A stretch of 64,000 nucleotides of DNA from Phyllobacterium sp. T1293 (lineage in GTDB: Bacteria > Pseudomonadota > Alphaproteobacteria > Rhizobiales > Rhizobiaceae). Below are positions 9,127 to 17,288 of this stretch, piece by piece (the stretch's first letter is position 1; every line of letters begins with the position of its first letter). The position numbers and the translations under genes are program-made. The notes under the pieces are model-generated. The model was not told where the DNA came from, ran no database searches, and was given only the letters and a program-made list of their open reading frames with translations. The stretch lies in NCBI RefSeq assembly GCF_020731415.2, contig NZ_CP088273.1, positions 2,547,001 to 2,611,000 on the forward strand, written 5' to 3'.

Positions 9127-10791
9127 ATGATGTGGAATCAGGTCTATAATCCGTTTGGCAATTCCGTTCTTTCAACACTGGCAGCAGCGATACCTGTTGT
9201 CGTGCTCCTGGCGATGATCGCATCCAACAAGGTCAAGGTACACATTGCAGCAATCATTGCGTTGATTGTCGCCAATCTCATTGCAATCTTTGTGTTCACC
9301 ATGCCTGCCGATATGTCGATCCGGGCATCGCTGCTTGGCGTCATCACCGGCTTTTTTCCTATTGGATGGATCGTCCTCAACGTCATCTTCCTCTACCGGC
9401 TCACGGTGGAAAAAGGCGTGTTCGAAACGCTGCAAAACACCATTGGTGGCGTAACGCGCGACCGGCGTCTGCAAATCCTGCTGATTGCCTTTTCCTTTGG
9501 TGCGTTCTTCGAAGGTGCCTCGGGTTTTGGAACGCCTGTGGCCGTGACCGCCGCAATTCTCATCGGCCTTGGCTTTTCGCCGCTGGCAGCATCCGGGCTT
9601 TCCCTGATCGCCAATACGGCCCCGGTGGCCTATGGTGCTCTGGGCACACCCATTGCAGGGCTTTCCAGCGTCACCGGCATTGATCCTTTTCTCCTTGGCG
9701 CCATGGTTGGCCGCCAGCTGCCATTCTTCTCGCTGATCGTGCCATTCTGGGTTGTCTGGGCCTTTGCCGGATATAAGGGCATGAAAGAGGTCTGGCCGGC
9801 AATTCTCGTCACCGGCGTTTCCTTCGCCGTGCCGCAGTTTCTCATCTCGAACTTTATCAATCCATGGATCGTCGATATCGGTGCATCGCTGATCTCCATG
9901 GCCTGTCTCATCGGCTTCCTGCGCATATGGCAGCCAAAAGTCATATGGACATCCGCAGCATTGCGTACCCGCGATGATTCCGCCTCGCAGGTCCCACCGG
10001 TAAAGACAACGAAGACAACACCAACCCGGGCAGAAGTCTGGGCCTCGATGACGCCGTGGATCATTGTCTGCGCCGTGCTCCTGCTCTGGGGTACCGACTG
10101 GTTCAAGAATACAGTCAATCCATGGGCGACCTTGAGCTACAGCGTTCCCGGTCTCAACAATCTGATCATGAAAGTAGCGCCCATCGCGGCACAGCCAACA
10201 CCTGAAAAAGCGGTCTTTGCCTTTACATGGCTGTCCTATACGGGTTCAGGCATGTTGATTGCGGCTGTTATTTCCGGGCTCGTCATGGGCTACAGGCCCA
10301 TGGAAATGCTCAAAGTATATGGGCGCACGATCAAGCTCTGCTCCTATTCCCTCATCACCATTTCCGCCATGCTGGCCATTGGAACGCTGACACGCCTTTC
10401 GGGTATCGACGCCACCCTCGGGCTCGCTTTCGCTGCCACAGGCGTGCTCTACCCGTTTTTCGGCACATTGCTGGGCTGGCTGGGTGTTGCCCTGACGGGA
10501 TCGGACACCGCTTCCAATGTGCTCTTCGGCAATCTGCAGAAAATCACATCCGAACAGCTCGGCCTCTCGCCGATCCTGATGGGCGCTGCCAACTCATCAG
10601 GCGGTGTCATGGGCAAGATGATCGACGCCCAGTCCATCGTTGTCGCTTCGACAGCCACCAACTGGTACGGGCATGAGGGGACGATCCTGCGCTTCGTCTT
10701 CAAGCACTCGATCATCCTTGCCTGCCTTGTCGGCGTGCTTGTGATGCTTCAGGCCTATGTCTTTACCTGGATGATCGTTACGCCGCCTTGA
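9127..10791 (+). CDS. lldP: L-lactate permease (LctP family)
   Basis: Inner-membrane lactate/proton symporter that also takes glycolate. About 554 residues with many hydrophobic segments; family motifs include the N-terminus WNQVYNPFGNSVLSTLAA, FEGASGFGTPVAVTAAIL, LTGSDTASNVLFGNLQ and GAANSSGGVMGKMIDAQS. The start is placed at 9127 because the E. coli protein begins with the equivalent NLWQQNYDPAGN; upstream starts at 9079 (TTG) and 9112 would add an unusual 5-16 residues. No lactate dehydrogenase or LldR regulator is adjacent, so its role in lactate use is inferred from the transporter alone. Confidence 0.93.
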   Translation: MMWNQVYNPFGNSVLSTLAAAIPVVVLLAMIASNKVKVHIAAIIALIVANLIAIFVFTMPADMSIRASLLGVITGFFPIGWIVLNVIFLYRLTVEKGVFETLQNTIGGVTRDRRLQILLIAFSFGAFFEGASGFGTPVAVTAAILIGLGFSPLAASGLSLIANTAPVAYGALGTPIAGLSSVTGIDPFLLGAMVGRQLPFFSLIVPFWVVWAFAGYKGMKEVWPAILVTGVSFAVPQFLISNFINPWIVDIGASLISMACLIGFLRIWQPKVIWTSAALRTRDDSASQVPPVKTTKTTPTRAEVWASMTPWIIVCAVLLLWGTDWFKNTVNPWATLSYSVPGLNNLIMKVAPIAAQPTPEKAVFAFTWLSYTGSGMLIAAVISGLVMGYRPMEMLKVYGRTIKLCSYSLITISAMLAIGTLTRLSGIDATLGLAFAATGVLYPFFGTLLGWLGVALTGSDTASNVLFGNLQKITSEQLGLSPILMGAANSSGGVMGKMIDAQSIVVASTATNWYGHEGTILRFVFKHSIILACLVGVLVMLQAYVFTWMIVTPP

Positions 10792-10814
10792 GCGTAATCG
10801 TCGGCCAACAGGCG

Positions 10815-10843
10815 TCGCGGCTTTAACTGGCCGCGATTGGTTT
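10815..10843 (+). terminator. Probable terminator after lldP
   Basis: TCGCGGC (10815-10821) pairs with GCCGCGA (10830-10836) around an eight-base loop and is followed by TTGGTTTAAGTTATTTT, a broken T tract. Confidence 0.5.
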
Positions 10844-10937
10844 AAGTTATTTTCGCATGCCTGTCGGTTTTCAACTCGCCTATACGTCCTATTGTGCAAC
10901 GCCCGGCGTGGGGCGCATGTCAGAAGGAAAGAATGAA

Positions 10938-11234
10938 ATGACACAATCACAAAAAGTGCAGGTGGAAAACGTCAACCATCCCGGCAACAAACAGCGCCTC
11001 GATCAGGCCAAATATGATGCCATGAAGGAGGCCTATCTGCAGGTCCTGCCAGCAGCGACGCCCGGCCTGACCGTGGCTGAAATTCGTGAACGCCTGACCG
11101 ATGTGTTGTCACAGGAGCACTTTCCCGGCGGCGCCAAGGCCGGATGGTGGGCAAAGGCTGTGCAACTTGATCTGGAAGCCAAAGGCGTAGTGAAACGGGA
11201 AAAGACCAGCCCGATACGTCTATATCTGGCCTGA
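10938..11234 (+). CDS. DUF6958-like conserved small protein
   Basis: 98-residue soluble protein of unknown function. It begins MTQSQKVQVENVNHPGN and carries FPGGAKAGWWAKAVQLDLEA, a pattern I associate with the uncharacterised DUF6958 family. There is no signal peptide, membrane segment or catalytic motif. The C-terminal half (LTVAEIRERL... AVQLDLEAKGVVKREK) has the look of a winged-helix-like fold, which is speculative. The start at 10938 is chosen because AAGGAAAG sits 7 bases upstream; the frame is open further 5', including an ATG at 10917. Confidence 0.75.
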   Translation: MTQSQKVQVENVNHPGNKQRLDQAKYDAMKEAYLQVLPAATPGLTVAEIRERLTDVLSQEHFPGGAKAGWWAKAVQLDLEAKGVVKREKTSPIRLYLA

Positions 11235-11333
11235 ATTGACGCAATTCCATTCATTATCCTTGATGTTAAACACCAAAATTACTCAGCCTTTCAGCCCTTG
11301 CCTGCGCATTCGCCCCAGCCTAGATAGAGCCAT

Positions 11334-11392
11334 GGAGGACGCCCTCCTCGCGGCATGATTTGCAGCGGATGAACACAGCCGGGACGGCCCGC
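11334..11392 (+). ncRNA. Probable guanidine-II (mini-ykkC) riboswitch
   Basis: Two short GC-rich hairpins lie directly before a guanidinium-exporter gene. P1 is GGAGG-ACGC-CCTCC (11334-11347) and P2 is CGGG-ACGG-CCCG (11380-11391), separated by about 32 bases. Paired hairpins with ACG-containing tetraloops are the hallmark of guanidine-II riboswitches, which turn on sugE/gdx translation. P2 has the consensus ACGR loop; P1 has ACGC, a deviation. The gdx ribosome site AAGGATGG (11401-11408) lies 9 bases after P2, where control of translation start is expected. Identification is by eye, not by covariance model. Confidence 0.75.
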
Positions 11393-11413
11393 ATTTGGAA
11401 AAGGATGGTCGTC

Positions 11414-11728
11414 ATGGCCTGGATTTATCTCGTTATCGCAGGACTGTTTGAAATTGGCTGGGCTATCGGGCTCAAATATACGGATGGGTTTACCCGTCTG
11501 ACGCCTTCGGTACTGACCGGAGCAAGCATGGTTATCAGTGTTGTTGTTCTTGGACTTGCCTTGCGTGAATTGCCCGTAGGCAGTGCCTATGCGGTCTGGA
11601 CCGGCATTGGCACAGTGGGTACTGCCCTGCTTGGCATGTATCTCTTCGGTGAACCGGCAACAGTGATCCGTCTTGTCTGTATCGGCCTGATTGTATCCGG
11701 TATTGCCGGTTTGAAATTTCTCGCCTGA
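11414..11728 (+). CDS. gdx: Guanidinium exporter Gdx (SMR family, SugE-type)
   Basis: Small multidrug-resistance family proton antiporter in the inner membrane; the SugE/Gdx branch exports guanidinium. The 104-residue, four-helix protein starts [19 protein letters not shown], with the essential glutamate at position 13 and Gdx-type residues in TM1, followed by [17 protein letters not shown] in TM3. The ATG at 11414 has a good ribosome site; upstream in-frame starts would put riboswitch RNA inside the gene. Together with the upstream hairpins it makes a self-contained guanidine sensing and export unit. Confidence 0.92.
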   Translation: MAWIYLVIAGLFEIGWAIGLKYTDGFTRLTPSVLTGASMVISVVVLGLALRELPVGSAYAVWTGIGTVGTALLGMYLFGEPATVIRLVCIGLIVSGIAGLKFLA

Positions 11729-11776
11729 GACAAATCGGATGCTGCCTTCAGGCTCAATCTTGTTCTAATGTGAGAT

Positions 11777-12559
11777 ATGACCGAGCCTGAAAACCCAGCA
11801 TTTACCTCAACGGAACTCGAGCGCTATGCCCGCCACATCATCCTTGCGGAGATCGGCGGGCCTGGCCAGCAAAAGCTCAAACGTGCCCGCGTGCTTGTTG
11901 TGGGGGCTGGCGGGCTTGGCGCACCGGTGCTGCAATATCTGGCAGCCGCCGGTGTTGGCACCCTCGGCATTGTCGATGATGACCGGGTTTCGCTGTCCAA
12001 CCTGCAACGGCAGGTCATCCATGATACGGACCTTGTCGGCTCAGCCAAGGTGGAAAGCGCTGCCCGGGCCATTGCTGCGATCAACCCACACGTAACGGTT
12101 GAGGCGCATGAAATACGGGTTGCACCTGACAATGTTGCCGATCTTGTCAGCCGCTATCACATCGTCGTTGATGGTTCGGATAATTTTGACACACGTTATC
12201 TGCTGGCAGATGCCTGTGCAGCAGGAAAACGCCCGCTGGTTTCGGCAGCGCTTGGGCGCTTCGATGGGTCTTTGACGACGCTCAAACCCTATGAGCAGAA
12301 CGCCAAGGGTGAGCAAAATCCATCCTATCGCGATCTCTTTCCGTCGCCGCCACCACCGGGACTTGTGCCTGCCTGCGCGGAAGCGGGCGTCCTTGGCGTG
12401 CTGCCGGGTGTGATCGGCAGTCTGCAGGCCACGGAGGTCATCAAGCTGATTACCGGTGTGGGTGAACCGCTCATCGGCAAGCTGCTGCTTTACGATGCTT
12501 TGAGTTCGCGGTTCGAGACGATCAAGTATAGAACAAGTGCAGCCGGGGCCGCGGCGTGA
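11777..12559 (+). CDS. moeB: MoeB/ThiF/HesA-type E1-like adenylyltransferase
   Basis: Activates the C-terminus of a ubiquitin-like sulfur carrier (MoaD or ThiS) by adenylation for molybdopterin or thiamine synthesis. The 260-residue product shows the nucleotide loop GAGGLGAPVLQYLAAAGVG, the downstream NLQRQVIHDTDLVG arginine region, DGSDNFDTRYLL, and the active-site-like CAEAGVLGVLPGVIGSLQA. The two CX2C zinc pairs of E. coli MoeB are missing: the first position reads SYRD and the C-terminus ends without cysteines. MoaD/ThiS partners are not nearby. It lies 9 bases before the aconitase-X genes and may share their transcript. Confidence 0.85.
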   Translation: MTEPENPAFTSTELERYARHIILAEIGGPGQQKLKRARVLVVGAGGLGAPVLQYLAAAGVGTLGIVDDDRVSLSNLQRQVIHDTDLVGSAKVESAARAIAAINPHVTVEAHEIRVAPDNVADLVSRYHIVVDGSDNFDTRYLLADACAAGKRPLVSAALGRFDGSLTTLKPYEQNAKGEQNPSYRDLFPSPPPPGLVPACAEAGVLGVLPGVIGSLQATEVIKLITGVGEPLIGKLLLYDALSSRFETIKYRTSAAGAAA

Positions 12560-12568
12560 GCGTGATCC

Positions 12569-13822
12569 ATGCCGCTTGAGCTGACACCCGAGCAGCAGGC
12601 AATCGCCAGCGGCGCGCGTGGTGAAGGCGCGGCAATGGCAATGCGCATTGTGGCCGCAACGGCCCGACTGATGGGTGCGCCCTCTCTCATCCCCATTGCA
12701 TCCGCCCACATTGATGGCGCGCTCTATCACGGCGATTCCGGCACGCTGTTTGCCGAGAAACTGGTGGAAGGCGGAGCGAAAGTTGCCGTGCGGGCGACAC
12801 TCAATGTCGGCTCGCTTGACTTGACCGGCTGCTCCAAAAACCGGCTTGAACCGCATGAACGCGGCATGGCGCGGCGCATGATGGATGCCTACCGGACGCT
12901 TGGCTGCGAACCGACATGGACCTGCGCGCCCTATCAGGCGGGCCATCGCCCTGCCCTTGGCAGTGATGTTGCCTGGGGCGAATCCAATGCGGTGGTTTTC
13001 TGCAATTCCGTTTTGGGTGCGCGCACAAACCGTTACGGCGATTTTCTGGATATCGCCTGCGCCATATCAGGCTATGCCCCCTATTATGGATTTCACCAGC
13101 CGGAAAACCGCCGGGCCAAAATCATATTTGATGTCTCGGACCTTGATGCCGCCTTTCTCGGCTCGGAGGTTGCATGGCCAATTCTCGGCAGCCTGTTCGG
13201 GCGGGAAGTTGGCGATTCTGTCGGCGTTGTCGCCGGTATCAACCATCATCCGGGCGAGGATGCATTGAAAGCCTTTGGTGCAGCCTCGGCATCAGCAGGT
13301 GCTGTCGGGTTGTTTCATGTGGCGGGTGTGACGCCTGAGGCGCCCGATCTTGCCACAGCATTGCACCATCAGACGCCTGAAACGGTGATCAAGGTGAGCG
13401 GCGATATGATCAGAGATTCACGCCGCAGACTATCGACCGTGGCAAACACGCAAACCATCAATGCGGTAGCGATTGGCAGCCCGCATCTTTCCAGCACTGA
13501 ATTTGAGCGTCTGGAGGCCCTGATCGCCGGGCGTCGCCTGAGCGTGCCACTCTATGCCTGCACCGGCCGCCACGCACTGGCTACACTGGAGAACAGCGGC
13601 AAGCGTCAGACACTGGAGAAAAGCGGCGTCATTATCGTTGCCGATACCTGCGTCGTCGTTACGCCTATCCTGCCCGATATCGACGATGCCGTGCTCATGA
13701 CCAATTCGGGCAAGTTTGCACATTATGCACCGGGAAATACGGGTTATGGCGTTATTTACGGCTCCATGGCCGAGTGCGTGGAAAGTGCCGTAACCGGGCG
13801 TCCCGTATTTGGTGCCGCATGA
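12569..13822 (+). CDS. Aconitase X, large catalytic subunit (DUF521)
   Basis: Aconitase-superfamily dehydratase of the AcnX branch. Characterised bacterial members dehydrate cis-3-hydroxy-L-proline; archaeal ones act on phosphomevalonate. The 417-residue product has an N-terminal GALYHGDSGTLFAEKL, the motif FCNSVLGARTNRYGD, and cysteines in LTGCSKN, YACTGRH and ADTCVVVTP that could hold the iron-sulfur centre. The small swivelling domain is a separate gene that overlaps this stop by 4 bases, so this is the two-subunit form. No hydroxyproline-catabolic neighbours are present, so the substrate is inferred from the family only. Confidence 0.88.
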   Translation: MPLELTPEQQAIASGARGEGAAMAMRIVAATARLMGAPSLIPIASAHIDGALYHGDSGTLFAEKLVEGGAKVAVRATLNVGSLDLTGCSKNRLEPHERGMARRMMDAYRTLGCEPTWTCAPYQAGHRPALGSDVAWGESNAVVFCNSVLGARTNRYGDFLDIACAISGYAPYYGFHQPENRRAKIIFDVSDLDAAFLGSEVAWPILGSLFGREVGDSVGVVAGINHHPGEDALKAFGAASASAGAVGLFHVAGVTPEAPDLATALHHQTPETVIKVSGDMIRDSRRRLSTVANTQTINAVAIGSPHLSSTEFERLEALIAGRRLSVPLYACTGRHALATLENSGKRQTLEKSGVIIVADTCVVVTPILPDIDDAVLMTNSGKFAHYAPGNTGYGVIYGSMAECVESAVTGRPVFGAA

Positions 13823-14232
13823 CTGAGTTTCAGACAGAAATCCTCGTGAAGGGACAGCCAGCAAAGGCCGAGGCGCTGGTGCTGACGGCCCCGATCAGTT
13901 TCTGGGGTGGGGTTAATCCCCAAACAGGGCTGATTGCCGATGTGCGCCACCCGCAGCATGGCGTAGCAATCACCGGAAAGGTGTTGTGCCTTCCGGGAAC
14001 CATCGGTTCTTCGTCCGCCGCCGCCGTGCTTCTGGAGCTTGTCTATGCGGGCCTCGCCCCCGCTGCAATTGTCCTGCATGAACCCGATGCCATCCTTCTG
14101 CTTGGATTGATCGTGGCTCAGGAAATGGGCCACGTAACGCCAATGGCCCTGAAACTTGATCGCAAGGCGTTCGGGTCTCTGTCCCATGAGATTTTACAGA
14201 TAGATGCAGCTGGGATGATTTCAATCCGATAG
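13819..14232 (+). CDS. Aconitase X, small swivel-domain subunit (DUF126)
   Basis: 137-residue partner of the preceding large subunit, corresponding to the swivelling domain that closes the aconitase active site. Recognisable are LTAPISFWGGVNPQTGLIAD, the glycine/serine stretch LPGTIGSSSAAAVLLEL and the VLHEPDAILLLGLIVAQEMG segment. The start ATG overlaps the large-subunit TGA (ATGA), indicating translational coupling and equimolar synthesis. A palindromic repeat begins 11 bases after its stop. Confidence 0.88.
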   Translation: MTEFQTEILVKGQPAKAEALVLTAPISFWGGVNPQTGLIADVRHPQHGVAITGKVLCLPGTIGSSSAAAVLLELVYAGLAPAAIVLHEPDAILLLGLIVAQEMGHVTPMALKLDRKAFGSLSHEILQIDAAGMISIR

Positions 14233-14243
14233 AACTGTTTGCA

Positions 14244-14503
14244 GGTTCGTGGTTCGACAAGCTCACCATGAGGGAGAGAGGTGATGCAACGATAATCGCA
14301 GAGATTGCAGATCACAAAGTTTGCAGAATTTAGCGCCTATACCCCATCCCTTCGTCATCCTCGGGCTTGACCCGAGGACCTATAGTTTGAAAGAGCCCGC
14401 ATCCATGTTGACCTGATATTTTTAGCCATGGGTCCTCGGGTCAAGCCCGAGGATGACGGAGAGAGATATTGCTCTCATGGTTGTTTTGTCGAACCACGAA
14501 CCA
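14244..14503. repeat. Palindromic intergenic repeat, copy 2 (nested form)
   Basis: Outer left arm 14244-14278 is near-identical to copies 1 and 3; the right arm (about 14472-14503) is degenerate but ends in GTCGAACCACGAACC. An independent inner palindrome sits inside: CGTCATCCTCGGGCTTGACC... starting at 14353 and its complement ending at 14458. The GATGCAACGATAATCGCAGA motif follows the left arm as in the other copies. The element exactly fills the gap between the convergent aconitase-X and 2-hydroxyacid dehydrogenase genes, where it could act as a bidirectional transcription barrier. Confidence 0.88.
14353..14458. repeat. Inner palindrome of repeat copy 2
   Basis: A 28-base arm (14353-14380) reading CGTCATCCTCGGGCTTGACC and onward is perfectly inverted at 14431-14458, around a 50-base AT-rich spacer. 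The same arms recur at 27261-27366. Confidence 0.88.
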
Positions 14504-14527
14504 TCCCACAAAACTGATACAAATCGG

Positions 14528-15526
14528 CTATACCCTGTTGGGCAAAACCCGATCAGGCGGGCGATGACCGTCAATGAAGGTGCGGATGTTGATGATCACC
14601 TTCTCGCCCATATCAATGCGGCCTTCCAGCGTGGCAGAACCCATATGCGGCAGGATGACGACTTTGCCTGCTTTGGCGAGCTTGCGCAGTTTCGAATTCA
14701 CCGCAGGCTCGTGTTCGAACACATCAAGTGCGGCGCCGGAGAGTTTTCCGGTTTCCAGCTGGGCAATAAGCGCCTGTTCATCAATGATCTGGCCGCGGGC
14801 CGTGTTGACGATAAAGGCGGAGGGCTGCATCAGCGCCAGCCGCCGTGCTGACAGCAGATGGAACGTCGCGGGAGTAGACGGGCAATTGACCGAGATGATG
14901 TCCATACGGGCCAGCATCTGATCGAGACTGTCCCAGTAGGTAGCTTCCAGTTCAGCTTCCGTTTTGGGGCTGACGGGCTTGCGATTGTGATAGTGAATCG
15001 ACAGGCCGAATGCCTTGGCGCGGCGGGCAACGGCTGTACCGATGCGGCCCATGCCGACAATACCGAGGCGCTTGCCCCAGATACGGCGTCCGAGCATCCA
15101 GGTCGGGCCCCAGCCCTCCCATTTGCCATCATCGAGAAGAATGGACGCGCCTTCCACCAGACGGCGCGGCACGGCCAGCATCAGCGCCATGGTCATGTCA
15201 GCGGTGTCTTCGCTCAGGACATTGGGCGTATTGGTAACAGTGATGCCGCGTTTGGCGGCGGCGGGGACATCGATATTATCGACGCCATTACCGAAATTGG
15301 CGATGAGCTTGAGATTGGGACCGGCTGCATTGATGATCTCTTCATCGATACGGTCAGTGACAGTCGGCACGAGAACATTGGCTTGCTGGACGGCTTCAAT
15401 CAGTTCCGCCTTCGACAATCGCCGGTCATCGACATTCAACCTGGATTCGAAAAGTTCACGCATGCGCGTCTCAACGGAATCGGGCAACTTTCGGGTGATG
15501 ACGACCAGAGGCTTTTTGCTAACCAA
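14528..15526 (-). CDS. 2-hydroxyacid dehydrogenase (probable glyoxylate/hydroxypyruvate reductase)
   Basis: NAD(P)-dependent D-2-hydroxyacid dehydrogenase, probably reducing glyoxylate or hydroxypyruvate. The product (332 residues) has the family's nucleotide fold GIVGMGRIGTAVARRAKAFG, the catalytic arginine in NTARGQIIDEQAL, the glutamate region ALDVFEHEP and the histidine in ILPHMGSAT. The start is a TTG at 15526 preceded by GGGAGGGG, giving MVSKKPLVVITRKLPD; the frame extends 31 codons further without a ribosome site. It is convergent with the aconitase-X pair. Confidence 0.9.
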   Translation of the reverse strand: MVSKKPLVVITRKLPDSVETRMRELFESRLNVDDRRLSKAELIEAVQQANVLVPTVTDRIDEEIINAAGPNLKLIANFGNGVDNIDVPAAAKRGITVTNTPNVLSEDTADMTMALMLAVPRRLVEGASILLDDGKWEGWGPTWMLGRRIWGKRLGIVGMGRIGTAVARRAKAFGLSIHYHNRKPVSPKTEAELEATYWDSLDQMLARMDIISVNCPSTPATFHLLSARRLALMQPSAFIVNTARGQIIDEQALIAQLETGKLSGAALDVFEHEPAVNSKLRKLAKAGKVVILPHMGSATLEGRIDMGEKVIINIRTFIDGHRPPDRVLPNRV

Positions 15527-15711
15527 TATTCCCCTCCCTTTTTCCGATGGTATTGAGACCTCTTTAACCAAACCATTGCAAACTGCAATCGCTCTTGAGT
15601 TCCGCTCCCTGTCTATCAAGGCGGCGCATCAAAGACAAAGAAAAATAGGGATCGTTTCTCGTTCAACCGCATAATCGCCGGAAAAGAGCAGGGAATGATG
15701 AAGGACTGGTT

Positions 15712-16275
15712 TTGTTGGGCATCTCATTTATTCGTTCTTTCGCACTGACTGCAGGCATTGTCTGGGCCATTTTGCTGGCCTCGCCTGCCGCGATACCGGG
15801 CTTTGCAACGGCGCAAGCCGCGGAACAGGTGGGGCCGAGCGGCCTCCCCTTGCCGCGTTTTGTCAGTCTGAAACCCGGCCGCGTCAATTTGCGCGTGGGT
15901 CCCGGACGTGATTATGCGGTGACGTGGCTGTTTCTGAAATCCGGGCTGCCGGTTGAAATCGTCCAGGAATATGACAATTGGCGGCGCATTCGCGATTCTG
16001 AAGGGACAGAAGGCTGGGTCTATCAGTCCCTGCTCTCAGGCAAGCGCACGGCCATGACCGCACCGTGGCAGCGCGACAAGGACAATGTCATGCTGAATGT
16101 CTATCGCAGCGCCGATGACAAGGCTGGCGTCGTGGCGCAGGTGCAACCCGGCGTTCTGGCAACCCTCAAGAACTGCAATGGGGACTGGTGCCGGCTGGTT
16201 TTCAGCGGTGCCAGCGGCTGGATGCGGCAATCGGATATCTGGGGCGCTTATCCCGGCGAGAAATTCGATAATTAG
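15712..16275 (+). CDS. Secreted bacterial SH3-domain protein
   Basis: 187-residue exported protein. A hydrophobic signal peptide (SFALTAGIVWAILLAS) is followed by two SH3_4-type repeats: VNLRVGPGRDYAVTWLF...GWVYQSLL at about 58-110 and VMLNVYRSADDKAGVV...GWMRQSDIWG at about 125-178. Such domains often bind peptidoglycan in the periplasm; that role is inferred. The start codon is TTG at 15712 with GAAGGA upstream; an ATG just upstream is out of frame. It ends 2 bases from the convergent EamA transporter gene. Confidence 0.85.
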   Translation: MLGISFIRSFALTAGIVWAILLASPAAIPGFATAQAAEQVGPSGLPLPRFVSLKPGRVNLRVGPGRDYAVTWLFLKSGLPVEIVQEYDNWRRIRDSEGTEGWVYQSLLSGKRTAMTAPWQRDKDNVMLNVYRSADDKAGVVAQVQPGVLATLKNCNGDWCRLVFSGASGWMRQSDIWGAYPGEKFDN

Positions 16276-16277
16276 AT

Positions 16278-17177
16278 TTATACGACCTCGTGCCCACGTC
16301 GATTTTGCGACCGCTGGAACATAAGAATCGCCGAGATGACAATGATAACACCGACAATGGTGAAACCTGTCACAAGGGTGCCAAAAACAATATAATCAAA
16401 AGCCATGGTAAAAATCGGCACCAGATAAAACAAAACGCCTACCTTGCTCGCGGCTTCATTGGAAAGCATGTGGAAGAGCAGGAGAGCAGCGCCAACGGAC
16501 ACAACACACACCATCCACACGACGCAGAAGGCGAATTGAGCCGTCCACACCACATTCCATCCCTGAAAAGCAATAATGATGAGAAAGACAATGGAAGCGG
16601 CTGTGTATTGATAAATCGCTGACGCGATCGGATGGATGTTCAAATGCTTTTGATACACAGAGCCCATCGTGATCGCGAGAACCGATGCAAAAGCGAACAG
16701 AACCCCGCTTACGCTCATGGCGCTTACATCCTTGGCACCGTAAACGACCAGACTAAGTCCCGCAAAACCCACGGCTAGCGACAGATATCCCCTGATACCA
16801 ATAATTTCCCGCGCAAAAATGGGCGTGAGAATGGGTTGAAGACCCAGAATGATTGCCAGAGTGCCCGGTGCCAAATCATGATCAATTGCCAGAAAAAAGA
16901 AGCTTTGATAGGCGACCTGCAGCAACAGCCCGGCGACCATGGATTTCACTATCAGGCTTTTGGATACAGAGAGCGTTTCACGTATTTCCCTTGGCAACAG
17001 AACGCTGCTGGCAACTGTAATCACCAACAGCGCCCCGACAGCCCGCAGAACCAGAAACGACCAGACGGAGCCATTCTCAAGGCCCAGTTTTACAAATATT
17101 GCGCCGCTGCTCCACATCAGCAAAAACAGCACGGGAGCGACCTTGACGAGATTTCGCACAGACAGCCCGATTTCCAT
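16278..17177 (-). CDS. EamA/DMT-family transporter
   Basis: Inner-membrane protein of 299 residues with ten predicted hydrophobic segments and two EamA halves: LFLLMWSSGAIFVKLGLENG near the N-terminus, and the second half from SVSGVLFAFASVLAITMGSVYQK. Family members export metabolites, amino acids or drugs, but the substrate cannot be told. It is divergent from a LysR regulator with a T-N11-A palindrome in the shared gap, a typical regulator-exporter pairing. The tail RSQNRRGHEVV is cytoplasmic. Confidence 0.88.
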   Translation of the reverse strand: MEIGLSVRNLVKVAPVLFLLMWSSGAIFVKLGLENGSVWSFLVLRAVGALLVITVASSVLLPREIRETLSVSKSLIVKSMVAGLLLQVAYQSFFFLAIDHDLAPGTLAIILGLQPILTPIFAREIIGIRGYLSLAVGFAGLSLVVYGAKDVSAMSVSGVLFAFASVLAITMGSVYQKHLNIHPIASAIYQYTAASIVFLIIIAFQGWNVVWTAQFAFCVVWMVCVVSVGAALLLFHMLSNEAASKVGVLFYLVPIFTMAFDYIVFGTLVTGFTIVGVIIVISAILMFQRSQNRRGHEVV

Positions 17178-17245
17178 TGTTTTGAACGATGCCCGGCATA
17201 ATATTCATTCAGAATTGCCCGTAAAATTAGAAATAACGATCTCCT

Positions 17246-17264
17246 CAATCACACAATATGATTG
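17246..17264. promoter_or_regulatory. LysR-type operator candidate
   Basis: CAATCA (17246-17251) and TGATTG (17259-17264) form a perfect inverted repeat with a 7-base spacer, containing the LysR T-N11-A pattern (ATC-N9-GAT). It lies in the 111-base gap between the divergent EamA and LysR genes, 25 bases before the LysR start, where autoregulation and activation of the divergent gene are typical. Confidence 0.55.
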
Positions 17265-17288
17265 CCTCCTTTATACAGGATTTGGCCG

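Noticed and set aside
10857..10937. Upstream extension of the DUF6958-like protein to 10857
   Set aside because: The extra residues (MPVGFQLAYTSYC...) look non-coding, and a good ribosome site precedes the start at 10938.
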